64,000 bases of DNA, taken from Massilia sp. KIM. Its GTDB lineage: Bacteria; Pseudomonadota; Gammaproteobacteria; Burkholderiales; Burkholderiaceae_D. The DNA is taken from assembly GCF_002007115.1 (NCBI RefSeq), contig NZ_MVAD01000002.1:310001-374000 (forward strand). The letters run 5' to 3'. The notes beneath the pieces were generated by a model, which was not told where the DNA came from, did not search any database, and saw only the letters and a program-made list of their open reading frames with translations. Shown here one piece after another: positions 45,782 through 54,292 of this stretch. Made by a program: the position numbers and the translations under genes. Position 1 is the stretch's first letter. The number at the start of each line of letters is the position of its first letter.

Positions 45782-47098
45782 ATGCCTTTTGTTCTGCCGC
45801 GCCTGGGTGCAGGCGCATTGCTGTTGCTGCTCGCCGCCTGCGGCGACAGGTCGACCTTGCCGGCGGGGGCCGATGTCGGTCCCCGACCAGTCCTCGCCGA
45901 GCCGGTCAGGTCGATTCTCCCGACCGTCGACATCGCCCCGGCCAAGGGCTGGCCCTCGGGCGCCACGCCGGCAGCAGCGCCCGGCCTGGCCGTGAACGCC
46001 TTCGCCACCGCGCTCGACCATCCGCGCTGGATCTACGTGCTGCCCAACGGGGACGTCCTGGTAGCCGAGACCAACGCGCCCGAGCGCCCGGAGAGCGGCA
46101 AGGGCCTGCGCGGCTACGTGATGAAGAAGGTGATGACCAGGGCCGGCGCGGCGGTGCCGAGCGCCAACCGGATCTCGCTGCTGCGCGACGCCGATGGCGA
46201 CGGCGTGGCCGAGTTCAAGCGCGTGTTCCTGAAGAACCTGAATTCGCCCTTCGGCATGGCGCTGGTGGGCGACAACCTGTACGTGGCGAACACCGATGGC
46301 ATCGTGCGCTTCAAGTACGTCGAGGGCATGACCGAGATCACCGAGCAGCCGCAGACCCTGGCCCCGCTGCCGGGCGGCCCGCTGAACCACCACTGGACCA
46401 AGAACATCATCGCCAGCAAGGACGGCAGCAAGCTGTACGCCACCTCGGGCTCGAACAGCAACGTCGCCGAGAACGGCATGGACAAGGAAGTCGACCGCGC
46501 CGCCATCCTCGAGGTGGACATCGCCACCGGCAAGACGCGCCTGTTCGCCTCCGGGCTGCGCAATCCCAACGGGCTGGCCTGGAACCCGCACAGCGGGGCG
46601 CTGTGGACGGTGGTGAACGAGCGCGACGAGATCGGCAGCGACCTGGTGCCGGATTACCTGACCTCGGTGAAGGACGGCGGCTTCTACGGCTGGCCGTATA
46701 GCTGGTACGGCAAGCACGTCGACGAGCGCGTCAAGCCGCCGCGGCCGGACCTGGTGGCGAAGGCCATCGTGCCGGATTACGCGCTCGGCGCCCACGTGGC
46801 GCCGCTGGGGCTGGTCTTCTACGAAGGTCAGCTCATGCCGCAGTTCGAGGGGGGCGCGGTGGTGGGGCAGCACGGGTCGTGGAACCGCAAGCCGCTGTCG
46901 GGGTATAACGTGGTGTTCGTTCCCTTCAAGGATGGGATGCCGAACGGGAAGCCGGTGGAGATCCTGAATGGCTTCGTCGACAAGGAGGGCAATGCGATGG
47001 GCCGGCCGGTGGGCGTGGCGGTGGACGGGAAAGGGGCGCTGCTGGTGGTGGACGATGTGGGTAATGCGATCTGGCGGGTGACGCCGAATGCGCAGTAG
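45782..47098 (+). CDS. PQQ-type sugar/sorbosone dehydrogenase-like lipoprotein
   Basis: 438 residues. A signal peptide with lipobox (LLLAACGD, Cys20) precedes a beta-propeller of the glucose/sorbosone dehydrogenase family: LDHPRWIYVLPNGDVLVAET, NSPFGMALVGDNLYVAN, SGLRNPNGLAWNP, WTVVNERDEIGSDLVPDYL, PLGLVFYEG and GQHGSWNR. Such enzymes oxidise sugars in the periplasm using PQQ, although many relatives have unproven cofactors. Single gene followed by a dispersed repeat pair and then the convergent cytochrome oxidase cluster, to which electrons could pass. Confidence 0.87.
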   Translation: MPFVLPRLGAGALLLLLAACGDRSTLPAGADVGPRPVLAEPVRSILPTVDIAPAKGWPSGATPAAAPGLAVNAFATALDHPRWIYVLPNGDVLVAETNAPERPESGKGLRGYVMKKVMTRAGAAVPSANRISLLRDADGDGVAEFKRVFLKNLNSPFGMALVGDNLYVANTDGIVRFKYVEGMTEITEQPQTLAPLPGGPLNHHWTKNIIASKDGSKLYATSGSNSNVAENGMDKEVDRAAILEVDIATGKTRLFASGLRNPNGLAWNPHSGALWTVVNERDEIGSDLVPDYLTSVKDGGFYGWPYSWYGKHVDERVKPPRPDLVAKAIVPDYALGAHVAPLGLVFYEGQLMPQFEGGAVVGQHGSWNRKPLSGYNVVFVPFKDGMPNGKPVEILNGFVDKEGNAMGRPVGVAVDGKGALLVVDDVGNAIWRVTPNAQ

Positions 47099-47126
47099 GC
47101 CACTCTTCATGGATCGTTGGCCCTCG

Positions 47127-47215
47127 AACGTCGTTCCCGCGAAGGCGGGAACCCAAGTTTGCATGCGTCGCGACTGCGCGTAAAACTTAGGTTCCCGCCT
47201 GCGCGGGAACGACGT
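47127..47215. repeat. dispersed palindromic element pair, copy 2
   Basis: Reverse-oriented unit at 47127-47162 (AACGTCGTTCCCGCG to CCCAAGTTTGC) followed by a forward unit at 47183-47215 (AACTTAGGTTCCCGCC to GACGT). Order of the two is opposite to copy 1. Lies between convergent genes. Confidence 0.85.
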
Positions 47216-47251
47216 GCTGAGGCTGTGGGAAATTGAAAGGACAGAGGTGGC

Positions 47252-47578
47252 TCAAGCGCAGCCCGCGACCAGCAGCAATGGGATCCCGTTCCACGCGATC
47301 GCTACCACCGCCAGCACCGCCCCCACCAGCGCGGACCAGTCGGTCAGGGTCGCATCCGCCGAGCGCACGCGCATCTGCGCCCGCCACCCCAGCCACACGC
47401 ACAGCCCCAGCGCGATGACCGTCGCCACGCCCAGCAGCACCCGGTCCGGCCCGCCAGTCCGCAAGCCGCCCGGCGTGCACTGCGCCGCCGCCACCCCGTA
47501 GCACAGCGTGAAGTGCAGCGCCCACACCAGCAGGGACCCGGTCCCACGCAACAGCCGCACGAAGAATTGGTCCTGCAT
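47252..47578 (-). CDS. small membrane protein at the end of the cytochrome oxidase operon
   Basis: 108 residues with three hydrophobic segments (LLVWALHFTLCYGVAAA, VLLGVATVIALGLCVWLGW and ALVGAVLAVVAIAWNGIPLL). The ATG lies two bases beyond the stop of the fused oxidase gene, so it is cotranscribed. Its place suggests an accessory or small subunit of the oxidase; no family is securely recognised. Confidence 0.7.
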   Translation of the reverse strand: MQDQFFVRLLRGTGSLLVWALHFTLCYGVAAAQCTPGGLRTGGPDRVLLGVATVIALGLCVWLGWRAQMRVRSADATLTDWSALVGAVLAVVAIAWNGIPLLLVAGCA

Positions 47579-47580
47579 GT

Positions 47581-50085
47581 TCACTCCATCAGCAAGGGCA
47601 GCCCGCGGATCAGGGCGATCGCGGCGATGCCCTGCAGGGTCGTGTAGTGCCACATCAGGGCGATGTTGTCGAAGGTCGCCAGGCTGTGCTCCGTCAGGTG
47701 TCCTCGCCACACGCGCAGCGCCAGGTAGGGGGCGAGGAGCATGAGCAGCACGATGTGCATGCCCTGGTAGCCGAGCAGGGTGGCGATGGTGGCGCTCCAT
47801 GCGTTGGCGCTGCCGTCCAGCCGCACCAGCTGCCATCCCTGCCACTCGGCGCAGAAGGAAGCGATTGCGCAGCCGAGCGCCGCCAGCGCCAGCCAGGGCA
47901 GGAACTTGCGGTCCAGGCGGCTGCCCAGCCAGATCAGCGCGGAGCCGGCCAGCAGCAGGGCCACCGAGGCCATCGGCCAGACCGCGTCCGGCAGCGAGGC
48001 CCCCGGCGGCGGGCAGATCTCCAGCCGCATCGAGATGTGGATGTAGGCGAAGCCGAAGGAGCCGAAGATGAAGGCGTCCACCACCAGCATGATGAAGGTG
48101 CCCCACCACGATTGCGAGGCCGTGCCGCGCGCGTTCACCGGCAGCACCAGGTCGCGCCCGATCCGCGCCTCCTTCAGGCCGGGCGCGCGGTCGGACTGCC
48201 ACAGCCAGGCGATGGTCGCGCCCACGGCCACGATGCCGAAGGCCCAGGCCAGCCACATCAGCTTGACCGTCAACAGCAGGAAGAAGCCGGCCGTGCCGAG
48301 CGCCGCCAGCACGGTCAGCCAGCTGTCGCCCGGCAGCACCATCACATAGCGCGGCTCGCCCGCCACCGGGCTGGTGGCGATGGTCTCGCGCCGGCCGGTG
48401 ACGGTGTTGGGCAGGTAATGCGCGCCCGCCGCCACTTCCGCGGACAGGGTCGGCTGGTCCCACAGCGGGTTGGTCGAATGGACGCGCGCGATGCTGCGGT
48501 TGCCGTAGTCCTCGGACGGCAGCCATTCGAGGGTGGCCGCGTTCCACGGGTTGCCGACCTCGCGCTCGGGTTTGCGCAGGGTGCGCACGACGTCGACGAT
48601 GAACACCAGCACGCCGAGCGCGAACACGAAGGCGCCCACGGTCGAGAGCATGTTCAGGAAGTCCCAGCCCATTTCCGGCAGATAGGTGTAGACCCGGCGC
48701 GGCATGCCGTACAGGCCGGTGATGTGCATCGGGAAGAAGGCGAGGTTGAAGCCGCCGAACAGCAGGCCGAAGATCCAGCGCGAGAGGCGCTCGGACAGCT
48801 GGTTGCCGTTGATTAGCGGCAGCCAGTAGTAGATGCCCGCGAACACCGGGAACACCATGCCGCCGATCAGCACGTAGTGCAGGTGGGCGACGATGAAATA
48901 GGTGTCGTGCACCTGCCAGTCGAAGGGGATCACGGCCACCATGACGCCGGTCAGGCCGCCCAGCACGAAGATGAACATGAAGCCGAGCAGGAACAGGGCT
49001 GGCGCGCTCATCTTCACCTTGCCGCTCCACAGCGTGGCGATCCAGGCGAACACCTGGATCGCGGTCGGCACCGCCACCGCCATGCTGGCGGCCGAGACGA
49101 AGCTCATCTCCATCACGCCCAGGCCGCTGGTGAACATGTGGTGGGCCCACAGGCCGAAGCTGAAGAAGCCCACGCCCACCAGGGCTACGATGATGGCGCG
49201 CCGGCCCACCAGCGGGCGCCCGGCGATGGTCGGGATCATGGTCGAGACCATGCCGGCCGCCGGCAGGAAGATGATGTAGACCTCGGGATGGCCGAAGAAC
49301 CAGAACAGGTGCTGCCACAGCAGCGGGTCGCCGCCGCGCTCGGCGTCGAACAGCGGCCAGTCGAAGGCGCGCTCCAGCTCCAGCAGGGCGGTGCCGGCGA
49401 TCACGGCGGGGAAGGCGAACACGATCATCACGCCCACCACCAGCATCGACCAGGCATAGACCGGCATGCGCAACAAGGTCATGCCGGGCGCGCGCGTGAA
49501 CAGGATGCCGACGATCAGTTCGATCGCGCCGGCGATGGCCGAGATCTCGATGAAGCCAATCCCCAGCAGCCAGAAATCGGCATTCAGGCCGGGCGAATAC
49601 TTGCTGCCGGTGAGGGGCGGGTACATGAACCAGCCGCCGTCCGGGGCCAGGCCCACGAACAGGGTGCAGAAGAAGGCCAGCCCGCCGAAGGCGTAGGCCC
49701 AGAAGGCATAGGCCGACAGGCGCGGGAAGGGCAGGTCGCGCGCGCCCAGCATGTTGGGCAGCAGGTAGACCGCGATCGCTTCCACCACCGGGATCGCGAA
49801 CAGGAACATCATCACCGTGCCGTGCATGGTGAACACCTGGTTGTAGGTGGACGCGCTCAGGAAGGTGTTGTCCGGCACCGCCAGCTGGATCCGCATCAGG
49901 AGGGCCAGGATGCCGGCCAGGACGAAGAACAGCAGCGCGGTGCCGATGTAGAGCAGGCCGATGTTGGTGTTGTTGACCGACTTGAAGAAGCGCCACCCCT
50001 TGGGCGTGCGCCAGACCTCCTCGAGCTGTTCGAGCTCGCCGGGCGGGCGGGGCAGGGAGTTGGGCAGGGTGTCGTCGCGCGTCAT
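47581..50085 (-). CDS. cytochrome c oxidase subunit I-III fusion
   Basis: 834 residues joining CoxA and CoxC. Residues 1 to about 560 are subunit I: heme a ligand in FTMHGTVMMF, the His-Tyr crosslink motif WFFGHPEVYIIFLP, the copper-B histidines AHHMF, and the heme ligands VAHLHYVLIGG. From about 620 to the end come subunit III membrane helices (WWGTFIMLVVDAFIFGSFGF, LLGYQGMHIVLLMLLAPY). The HPEVY motif places it among A-type proton-pumping oxidases. Start overlaps the stop of coxB by ATGA. Such fusions occur in caa3/aa3-type enzymes of other proteobacteria and Thermus. Confidence 0.93.
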   Translation of the reverse strand: MTRDDTLPNSLPRPPGELEQLEEVWRTPKGWRFFKSVNNTNIGLLYIGTALLFFVLAGILALLMRIQLAVPDNTFLSASTYNQVFTMHGTVMMFLFAIPVVEAIAVYLLPNMLGARDLPFPRLSAYAFWAYAFGGLAFFCTLFVGLAPDGGWFMYPPLTGSKYSPGLNADFWLLGIGFIEISAIAGAIELIVGILFTRAPGMTLLRMPVYAWSMLVVGVMIVFAFPAVIAGTALLELERAFDWPLFDAERGGDPLLWQHLFWFFGHPEVYIIFLPAAGMVSTMIPTIAGRPLVGRRAIIVALVGVGFFSFGLWAHHMFTSGLGVMEMSFVSAASMAVAVPTAIQVFAWIATLWSGKVKMSAPALFLLGFMFIFVLGGLTGVMVAVIPFDWQVHDTYFIVAHLHYVLIGGMVFPVFAGIYYWLPLINGNQLSERLSRWIFGLLFGGFNLAFFPMHITGLYGMPRRVYTYLPEMGWDFLNMLSTVGAFVFALGVLVFIVDVVRTLRKPEREVGNPWNAATLEWLPSEDYGNRSIARVHSTNPLWDQPTLSAEVAAGAHYLPNTVTGRRETIATSPVAGEPRYVMVLPGDSWLTVLAALGTAGFFLLLTVKLMWLAWAFGIVAVGATIAWLWQSDRAPGLKEARIGRDLVLPVNARGTASQSWWGTFIMLVVDAFIFGSFGFAYIHISMRLEICPPPGASLPDAVWPMASVALLLAGSALIWLGSRLDRKFLPWLALAALGCAIASFCAEWQGWQLVRLDGSANAWSATIATLLGYQGMHIVLLMLLAPYLALRVWRGHLTEHSLATFDNIALMWHYTTLQGIAAIALIRGLPLLME

Positions 50086-51011
50086 TTCAGGTGTTCGAGG
50101 TAGGCGGCCAGGGCGCGCAGCGAGGCGCCGTCGAGGTCTTGCGAGGCGGGCATGAAGACGCCCGGCTTGATGGCCTGGGGATCGGCGATCCAGCCGGCCA
50201 GGGCGCCGCGATGGGTGCGCAGGGTGCCGGCCCCGATCTGCATACGGCTGCCGACGTGGGTCAGGTCCGGCCCCAGGCGCGAGCCTTCGGCCACGCCGCG
50301 GATGGTGTGGCAGGACTGGCAGCGCTGCTCGAGGAAGGCCGCGCGGCCCAGTTGCAGCTCGCGGGTGTCGGCGGGACGGGCCGGCCGCGCTTGGGCCGCG
50401 AGCCAGGCGTCGAACTGCGCCTGCGGCACCGCCACCACGTGCAGGGCCATGCGCGCATGCTGTTCGCCGCAGTATTCGGCGCACTGGCCACGGTAGATCC
50501 CCGGCTTGTCGGCGCGCAGGTTCAGGCCGGTGACGCGGCCGGGAATCATGTCGCGCTTGCCGGCCAGGTTGGGCACCCACAGCGAGTGGATCACGTCGGC
50601 CGCGTTCAGGCCGAGGTAGACCGATTTGCCGACCGGGATGTGGATCTCGTTGGCGGTGACGATCTCGCGCCCGCTGGCCGGGTCGCGGTAGCGCACTTCC
50701 CACCACCACATCTTGGCGGTGACCGAGATCGTGAAGGCGTTGCGCGAGGTCTGGGGCGCCAGCTGGGCGCTGCGCCAGGTGCTCCAGACCAGCAGGGCGG
50801 TGAGGACGGTGACCGGAAAGGCCACGCCCGCGCCCGCGATCCACAGGGCTGGACGCACCGGACGCGCCTGGCGCCGCATGCTCAGGAGCAGCAGGGCCAT
50901 CACGGCGATGAAGATCAGGGTGCCGGTGCCGAACAGCACCCAGGCGAACTGGCTGATGATGGCCGCGTCCAGGCCGGCCGGGTGCAGGACCGATTGCAGC
51001 GTGCCGTTCAT
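50082..51011 (-). CDS. cytochrome c oxidase subunit II with C-terminal cytochrome c domain
   Basis: 309 residues. Two N-terminal membrane segments anchor a cupredoxin domain whose CuA site is complete (CAEYCGEQHARMALH); WWWEVRY precedes it. A cytochrome c domain with CQSCH near residue 235 and an axial Met in GVFMPASQ follows, as in caa3-type oxidases that accept electrons directly. It lies between the small cytochrome c gene and the fused I-III gene with four-base overlaps on both sides, so the three are made in step. Confidence 0.94.
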   Translation of the reverse strand: MNGTLQSVLHPAGLDAAIISQFAWVLFGTGTLIFIAVMALLLLSMRRQARPVRPALWIAGAGVAFPVTVLTALLVWSTWRSAQLAPQTSRNAFTISVTAKMWWWEVRYRDPASGREIVTANEIHIPVGKSVYLGLNAADVIHSLWVPNLAGKRDMIPGRVTGLNLRADKPGIYRGQCAEYCGEQHARMALHVVAVPQAQFDAWLAAQARPARPADTRELQLGRAAFLEQRCQSCHTIRGVAEGSRLGPDLTHVGSRMQIGAGTLRTHRGALAGWIADPQAIKPGVFMPASQDLDGASLRALAAYLEHLK

Positions 51012-51418
51012 CGCAGGGTGTAGAGGTAGGCGGCCATGTGGCGCGCTTCTTCCTCCGACACGCCTTGCGAGGGCATGGCGGTGTCGGGCTTGAGCGCGGG
51101 CGGGTTCTGCAGCCAGCGCACCATGTTGGCGGGCTGGTTGGGGATGCCGCCGGCGATGTAGCCGAGGCGTCCGGTGTGGTCGAGCGGCGGGCCGGCGTCG
51201 CCGCCCGCGCCCGGCACGCCGGGAATCGCGTGGCAGGCGCCGCACTGGTACTGCCGCACCAGGCGCAGGCCCTGTTCCGGATCGCCACCCGCGACGCGCA
51301 CGCCGGGTTCCTCCTTGGCGCAGCCGGCAGCGAGCAGCGCGAGCGCGGCGAACAGGACCGCGCGACCGCCAGGGGACGCCGATCCGATGCTGCGGGTGGG
51401 GTAGCTGAGGTAGCGCAC
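51008..51418 (-). CDS. cytochrome c lipoprotein, first gene of the oxidase operon
   Basis: 136 residues beginning with GTG. The signal peptide ends in a lipobox (LLAAGCAKE), and one heme c site is present (CGACH) with an axial Met in TAMPSQGVSEEEARHMAAYL. It is similar along its length to the divergent protein at 52143-52499, so the two are paralogues. Probably shuttles electrons to subunit II. An upstream start is not visible; the ribosome site for this GTG is weak, so the true start is not certain. Confidence 0.85.
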   Translation of the reverse strand: MRYLSYPTRSIGSASPGGRAVLFAALALLAAGCAKEEPGVRVAGGDPEQGLRLVRQYQCGACHAIPGVPGAGGDAGPPLDHTGRLGYIAGGIPNQPANMVRWLQNPPALKPDTAMPSQGVSEEEARHMAAYLYTLR

Positions 51419-51420
51419 CT

Positions 51421-51469
51421 ATCGTTTTTCGCGGTTTACAGTTGGCTCTTATAATACCCAAAAAACGAT
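51421..51469. promoter_or_regulatory. inverted repeat around the divergent cytochrome promoter
   Basis: ATCGTTTTT (51421-51429) and AAAAACGAT (51461-51469) are a perfect 9-base inverted repeat flanking a TATAAT box at 51450-51455. The gap separates the leftward oxidase operon from the rightward cytochrome genes, so a shared regulator could bind here. Confidence 0.4.
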
Positions 51470-51498
51470 GCAATTTTTTTAACAGAACGCTCATCTGC

Positions 51499-52146
51499 AT
51501 GCTATCGAATCGTACGCGACTCGTCATCAAGACCGTGATCGGCACGCTGCTGCTGGGTGCGCTCGTGGGTGGGGCCGCGGGGCTGATGGTGCTGTTTGGC
51601 GGCTGGTACAACATCGGCGCGACCAAGCAGCACTTCCCCTATGTGTACGCGGTGCTGGAGCAGGGCATGCGTTACTCGGTCCAGCATCACGCGCAGGACA
51701 TCGTGGCGCCCAGGCTGGGCGCGCCGCAGCAGGTGCTGCGCGGCGCCGCCGTCTACCGCGACAACTGCGCGCAGTGCCACGGCGGGCCGGGCGTGGCCCA
51801 GTCCACCATCGGCATGAGCATGCAGCCAGCGCCGGGGCCGCTGTCGGACGCCCACCAGCGCTGGGAAACGCGGGAGCTGTACTGGATCACCCGTAACGGC
51901 ATCAAGATGAGCGGCATGCCGGCCTGGGAATATCACATGAGCGAGAGCGACCTGTGGGCGGTGGTGGCTTTCGTGTCCAGCATGCCCACGATGTCGGCGG
52001 CCGAATACCGGCGCGTCACCGCGCAGTCGCCGCAGTCTCCGCAGTCTCCGCAGTCCCTGCAGTCCCCGCAGTCCCTGCAGTCCCCGCAGTCCCCGCAGTC
52101 TCAATTCCAAGCGCAGGCGGCAACCCAAGAGGAGGGGCGGCCATGA
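51499..52146 (+). CDS. membrane-anchored cytochrome c with Ser-Pro-Gln repeat tail
   Basis: 215 residues. One N-terminal membrane segment (IGTLLLGALVGGAAGLMVLF) anchors a cytochrome c domain with CAQCH near residue 95 and an axial Met in GIKMSGMPAWEYH. The last 40 residues hold about nine copies of a QSP/QSL tripeptide, encoded by nine-base repeats at 52024-52101. ATG at 51499 is chosen; the frame is open to an upstream TTG. The stop overlaps the start of the next cytochrome gene by ATGA. It is an electron carrier, perhaps for the divergent oxidase. Confidence 0.85.
   Translation: MLSNRTRLVIKTVIGTLLLGALVGGAAGLMVLFGGWYNIGATKQHFPYVYAVLEQGMRYSVQHHAQDIVAPRLGAPQQVLRGAAVYRDNCAQCHGGPGVAQSTIGMSMQPAPGPLSDAHQRWETRELYWITRNGIKMSGMPAWEYHMSESDLWAVVAFVSSMPTMSAAEYRRVTAQSPQSPQSPQSLQSPQSLQSPQSPQSQFQAQAATQEEGRP
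52024..52101 (+). repeat. nine-base tandem repeat in a cytochrome gene
   Basis: CAGTCCCCG and close variants (CAGTCTCCG, CAGTCCCTG) are repeated about eight to nine times in frame, giving the Gln-Ser-Pro/Leu tail. Such short repeats can change copy number by slippage without breaking the frame. Confidence 0.85.
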
Positions 52147-52499
52147 GGAGCCTGTTGTTCGTCACGGTCACGGTCCTGCTGCTGGCCGGCTGCAAGGACA
52201 AGCCGCCGCCCGCCGGCGTGCAGGGCGACCCGGAACGCGGGCGCATCGCCCTGACCCAGTATGCCTGCCACGCCTGCCACGTGGTGCCGGGCGTGACCGG
52301 TTCCGAGGTCTACGTCGGGCGGCCGCTCGAAGACCTGTCCAAGCGCAAGTACATCGCCGGGCAGCTGCCCAACAGCCAGGCCAACCTGGTGCGCTGGATC
52401 CGCGATCCGCAATCCATCGATCCCGAGACCGCCATGCCGGCGATGGGCGTGAGCGAGCGCGACGCGCTCGACATCAGCGCCTATCTTCTGACCCAGTAG
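52143..52499 (+). CDS. cytochrome c lipoprotein
   Basis: 118 residues, lipobox LLLAGCKD, one heme site CHACH and an axial Met in TAMPAMGVSERDALDISAYL. Close relative of the 136-residue cytochrome across the divergent promoter: both share YIAG-LPN-QANLVRW-like and MP--GVSE stretches. Coupled by ATGA to the preceding membrane cytochrome. It likely carries electrons between that protein and an oxidase. Confidence 0.88.
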   Translation: MRSLLFVTVTVLLLAGCKDKPPPAGVQGDPERGRIALTQYACHACHVVPGVTGSEVYVGRPLEDLSKRKYIAGQLPNSQANLVRWIRDPQSIDPETAMPAMGVSERDALDISAYLLTQ

Positions 52500-52589
52500 G
52501 CCGCCGGCACGCTGCGTGCCGATCCTTGCTATCATCGCCAGCTCGTCCGCGCATGGCGCGCGGACCCTCGCATTCACAAGGAAAACAAC

Positions 52590-53444
52590 ATGAGATTGGT
52601 GCGCTATGGCCGCCCGGGCAAAGAGAAGCCGGGCCTGTTCGACGAAGAGGGCCGCCTGCGCGACCTGTCCGGGATCATCGACGACATCGATGCGTCGGTC
52701 CTGTCGGACAAGGCCTTGCGCAAGCTGGCGAAGATCGACTGGAAGACCCTGCCGCTGGTGCGCGGCAATCCGCGCCTCGGGGTGCCGGTCAAGGGCGTGG
52801 GCAAGTTCATCGGCATTGGCATGAACTATGCGGACCACGCGGCCGAAACCGGCTCGGCGGTGCCGACTGAGCCGATCTTCTTCACCAAGGCGATCAGCTG
52901 CCTGAACGGCCCGGACGATCCGATCCAGCTGCCCAAGGGCTCGAAGAAGACCGACTGGGAGGTCGAGCTGGGCGTGGTGATCGGCACGCGCGCGCAATAC
53001 GTCGAGGAAGACGAGGCGCTCAAGTACGTGGCGGGCTACTGCGTGGTCAACGACGTGTCGGAGCGCGCCTTTCAGTTCGAGCTGGGATCTCAGTGGGACA
53101 AGGGCAAGGGCTGCGACACCTTCGGCCCGGTGGGGCCCTTCCTGGTGACGCGCGACGAGGTGTTCGACGTGCAGGACCTGGATCTCTACCTGGAGCTGAA
53201 CGGCAAGCGCATGCAGACCGGGAATACCTCGAACATGATCTTCACGGTGGCGCAGATCGTGAGCTACGTGTCCCGCTTCATGACCCTGGAGCCGGGCGAC
53301 ATCATCACCACCGGCACGCCGCCGGGCGTGGGGATGGGCAGATCGCCCCAGCGCTTCCTGAAGAAGGGCGACAAGCTCAGGCTCGGGATCGCGGGGCTGG
53401 GGGAGCAGCAGCAGGAGGTGGTGGGGTTTGCCAAGGTGAAGTGA
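52590..53444 (+). CDS. fumarylacetoacetate hydrolase family protein
   Basis: 284 residues of the FAH superfamily, close to enzymes annotated as ureidoglycolate lyase or 2-hydroxyhepta-2,4-diene-1,7-dioate isomerase. Visible are the substrate loop IGIGMNYADHAAETG, metal-binding acids in WEVELGVVIGT, then VVNDVSERAFQFELGSQWDK and TTGTPPGVGMGRSP. The N-terminal small domain is present, so length is normal. AAGGAAAAC precedes the ATG. It is a single gene followed by a dispersed repeat pair. Exact substrate cannot be read from sequence. Confidence 0.87.
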   Translation: MRLVRYGRPGKEKPGLFDEEGRLRDLSGIIDDIDASVLSDKALRKLAKIDWKTLPLVRGNPRLGVPVKGVGKFIGIGMNYADHAAETGSAVPTEPIFFTKAISCLNGPDDPIQLPKGSKKTDWEVELGVVIGTRAQYVEEDEALKYVAGYCVVNDVSERAFQFELGSQWDKGKGCDTFGPVGPFLVTRDEVFDVQDLDLYLELNGKRMQTGNTSNMIFTVAQIVSYVSRFMTLEPGDIITTGTPPGVGMGRSPQRFLKKGDKLRLGIAGLGEQQQEVVGFAKVK

Positions 53445-53468
53445 GTTTGAGCGTAGTATCTGCGCTAC

Positions 53469-53590
53469 GAACTTGGGTTCCCGCCTACGCGGGAACGACG
53501 TAAAAGCGTGCGTGTCCGAAGTCGAGGGCCGTAAGTTTCGCAGCTGACCCTATCAACGTCGTCCCGGCGAAGGCCGGGACCCAAGTTTGC
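53469..53590. repeat. dispersed palindromic element pair, copy 3
   Basis: Forward unit 53469-53501 (AACTTGGGTTCCCGCC to GGGAACGACGT) and reverse unit 53555-53590 (AACGTCGTCCCGGCG to CCCAAGTTTGC), same order as copy 1. Lies between convergent genes. Confidence 0.87.
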
Positions 53591-53624
53591 ATGCACCCCG
53601 GACACGCTCGCTTTCACCCCCCCC

Positions 53625-54179
53625 TCACTCCGGCAACACCCACCCATCCCCCTCCGGCACCGCCGTCCTGGCCGTGTTCATCACCATCGCCAGAAACGTG
53701 TAATACCCGTTGATCCCCATGAGATCGACCACCCCCTGCTCCCCGAACAAGGCCAGCGCATCCGCATAGGTCCGGTCCGACACCGCCTTGTGCTCGTGCA
53801 GCTCGACGCAGAAGTCGTGCACCACCGCCTCGTCCACCAGCATGCCCTCCGGCCGCCGGCGCTCCGAGATCGCCAAAATCACGTTCGTCGGAATCCCGAC
53901 CTTCTCCGCGATCGGCGCGTGGATCGTCCACTCCACCTGCTGGTCCCACTGGCGCGCGGTGACGAGGATGGCCAGCTCCGACAGGCGGATCCCGACCGCG
54001 CTGCGGTAGCGCAGGTATTCCCCCATGCGCTGCGCCAGCCCCATCAGCTCGGGACTGCGCAACAGCGGCACGAAGGGCCCGTACACCGCGCCGCGCGGGC
54101 CGTTGATGATCTCCTGGGCGGCGGCGCGCTGGGCCGGGGTCAGGTCTGCGTCGGGAATCGGGCCGAGTCGGTCGCTCAT
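53625..54179 (-). CDS. carboxymuconolactone decarboxylase family protein
   Basis: 184 residues, an AhpD-like helical fold of the CMD family: GAVYGPFVPLLRSPELMGLA, MGEYLRYRSAVGIRLSELAI and LVTARQWDQQVEWTIHAPIA match the family core. The usual CxxC of AhpD peroxidase members is missing, which points to a decarboxylase-like or other role. The ATG at 54179 is chosen; an upstream in-frame TTG has no ribosome site. It is divergent from the aminotransferase gene 113 bases away. Confidence 0.85.
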   Translation of the reverse strand: MSDRLGPIPDADLTPAQRAAAQEIINGPRGAVYGPFVPLLRSPELMGLAQRMGEYLRYRSAVGIRLSELAILVTARQWDQQVEWTIHAPIAEKVGIPTNVILAISERRRPEGMLVDEAVVHDFCVELHEHKAVSDRTYADALALFGEQGVVDLMGINGYYTFLAMVMNTARTAVPEGDGWVLPE

Positions 54180-54292
54180 GTGTGGTGTCCAGGTGGGTCC
54201 GGCAAAATATTTGCATGCCGTGCGGTAAAAATCAAAAGAAGAGGGCTCGACCACGATTATTGTCAATCCTTGACTTCTCCCGGAGATCCGCC

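Noticed and set aside
52024..52101. Repeat array considered as CRISPR
   Set aside because: Units are nine bases without spacers and lie in frame in a cytochrome gene; no cas genes are present.
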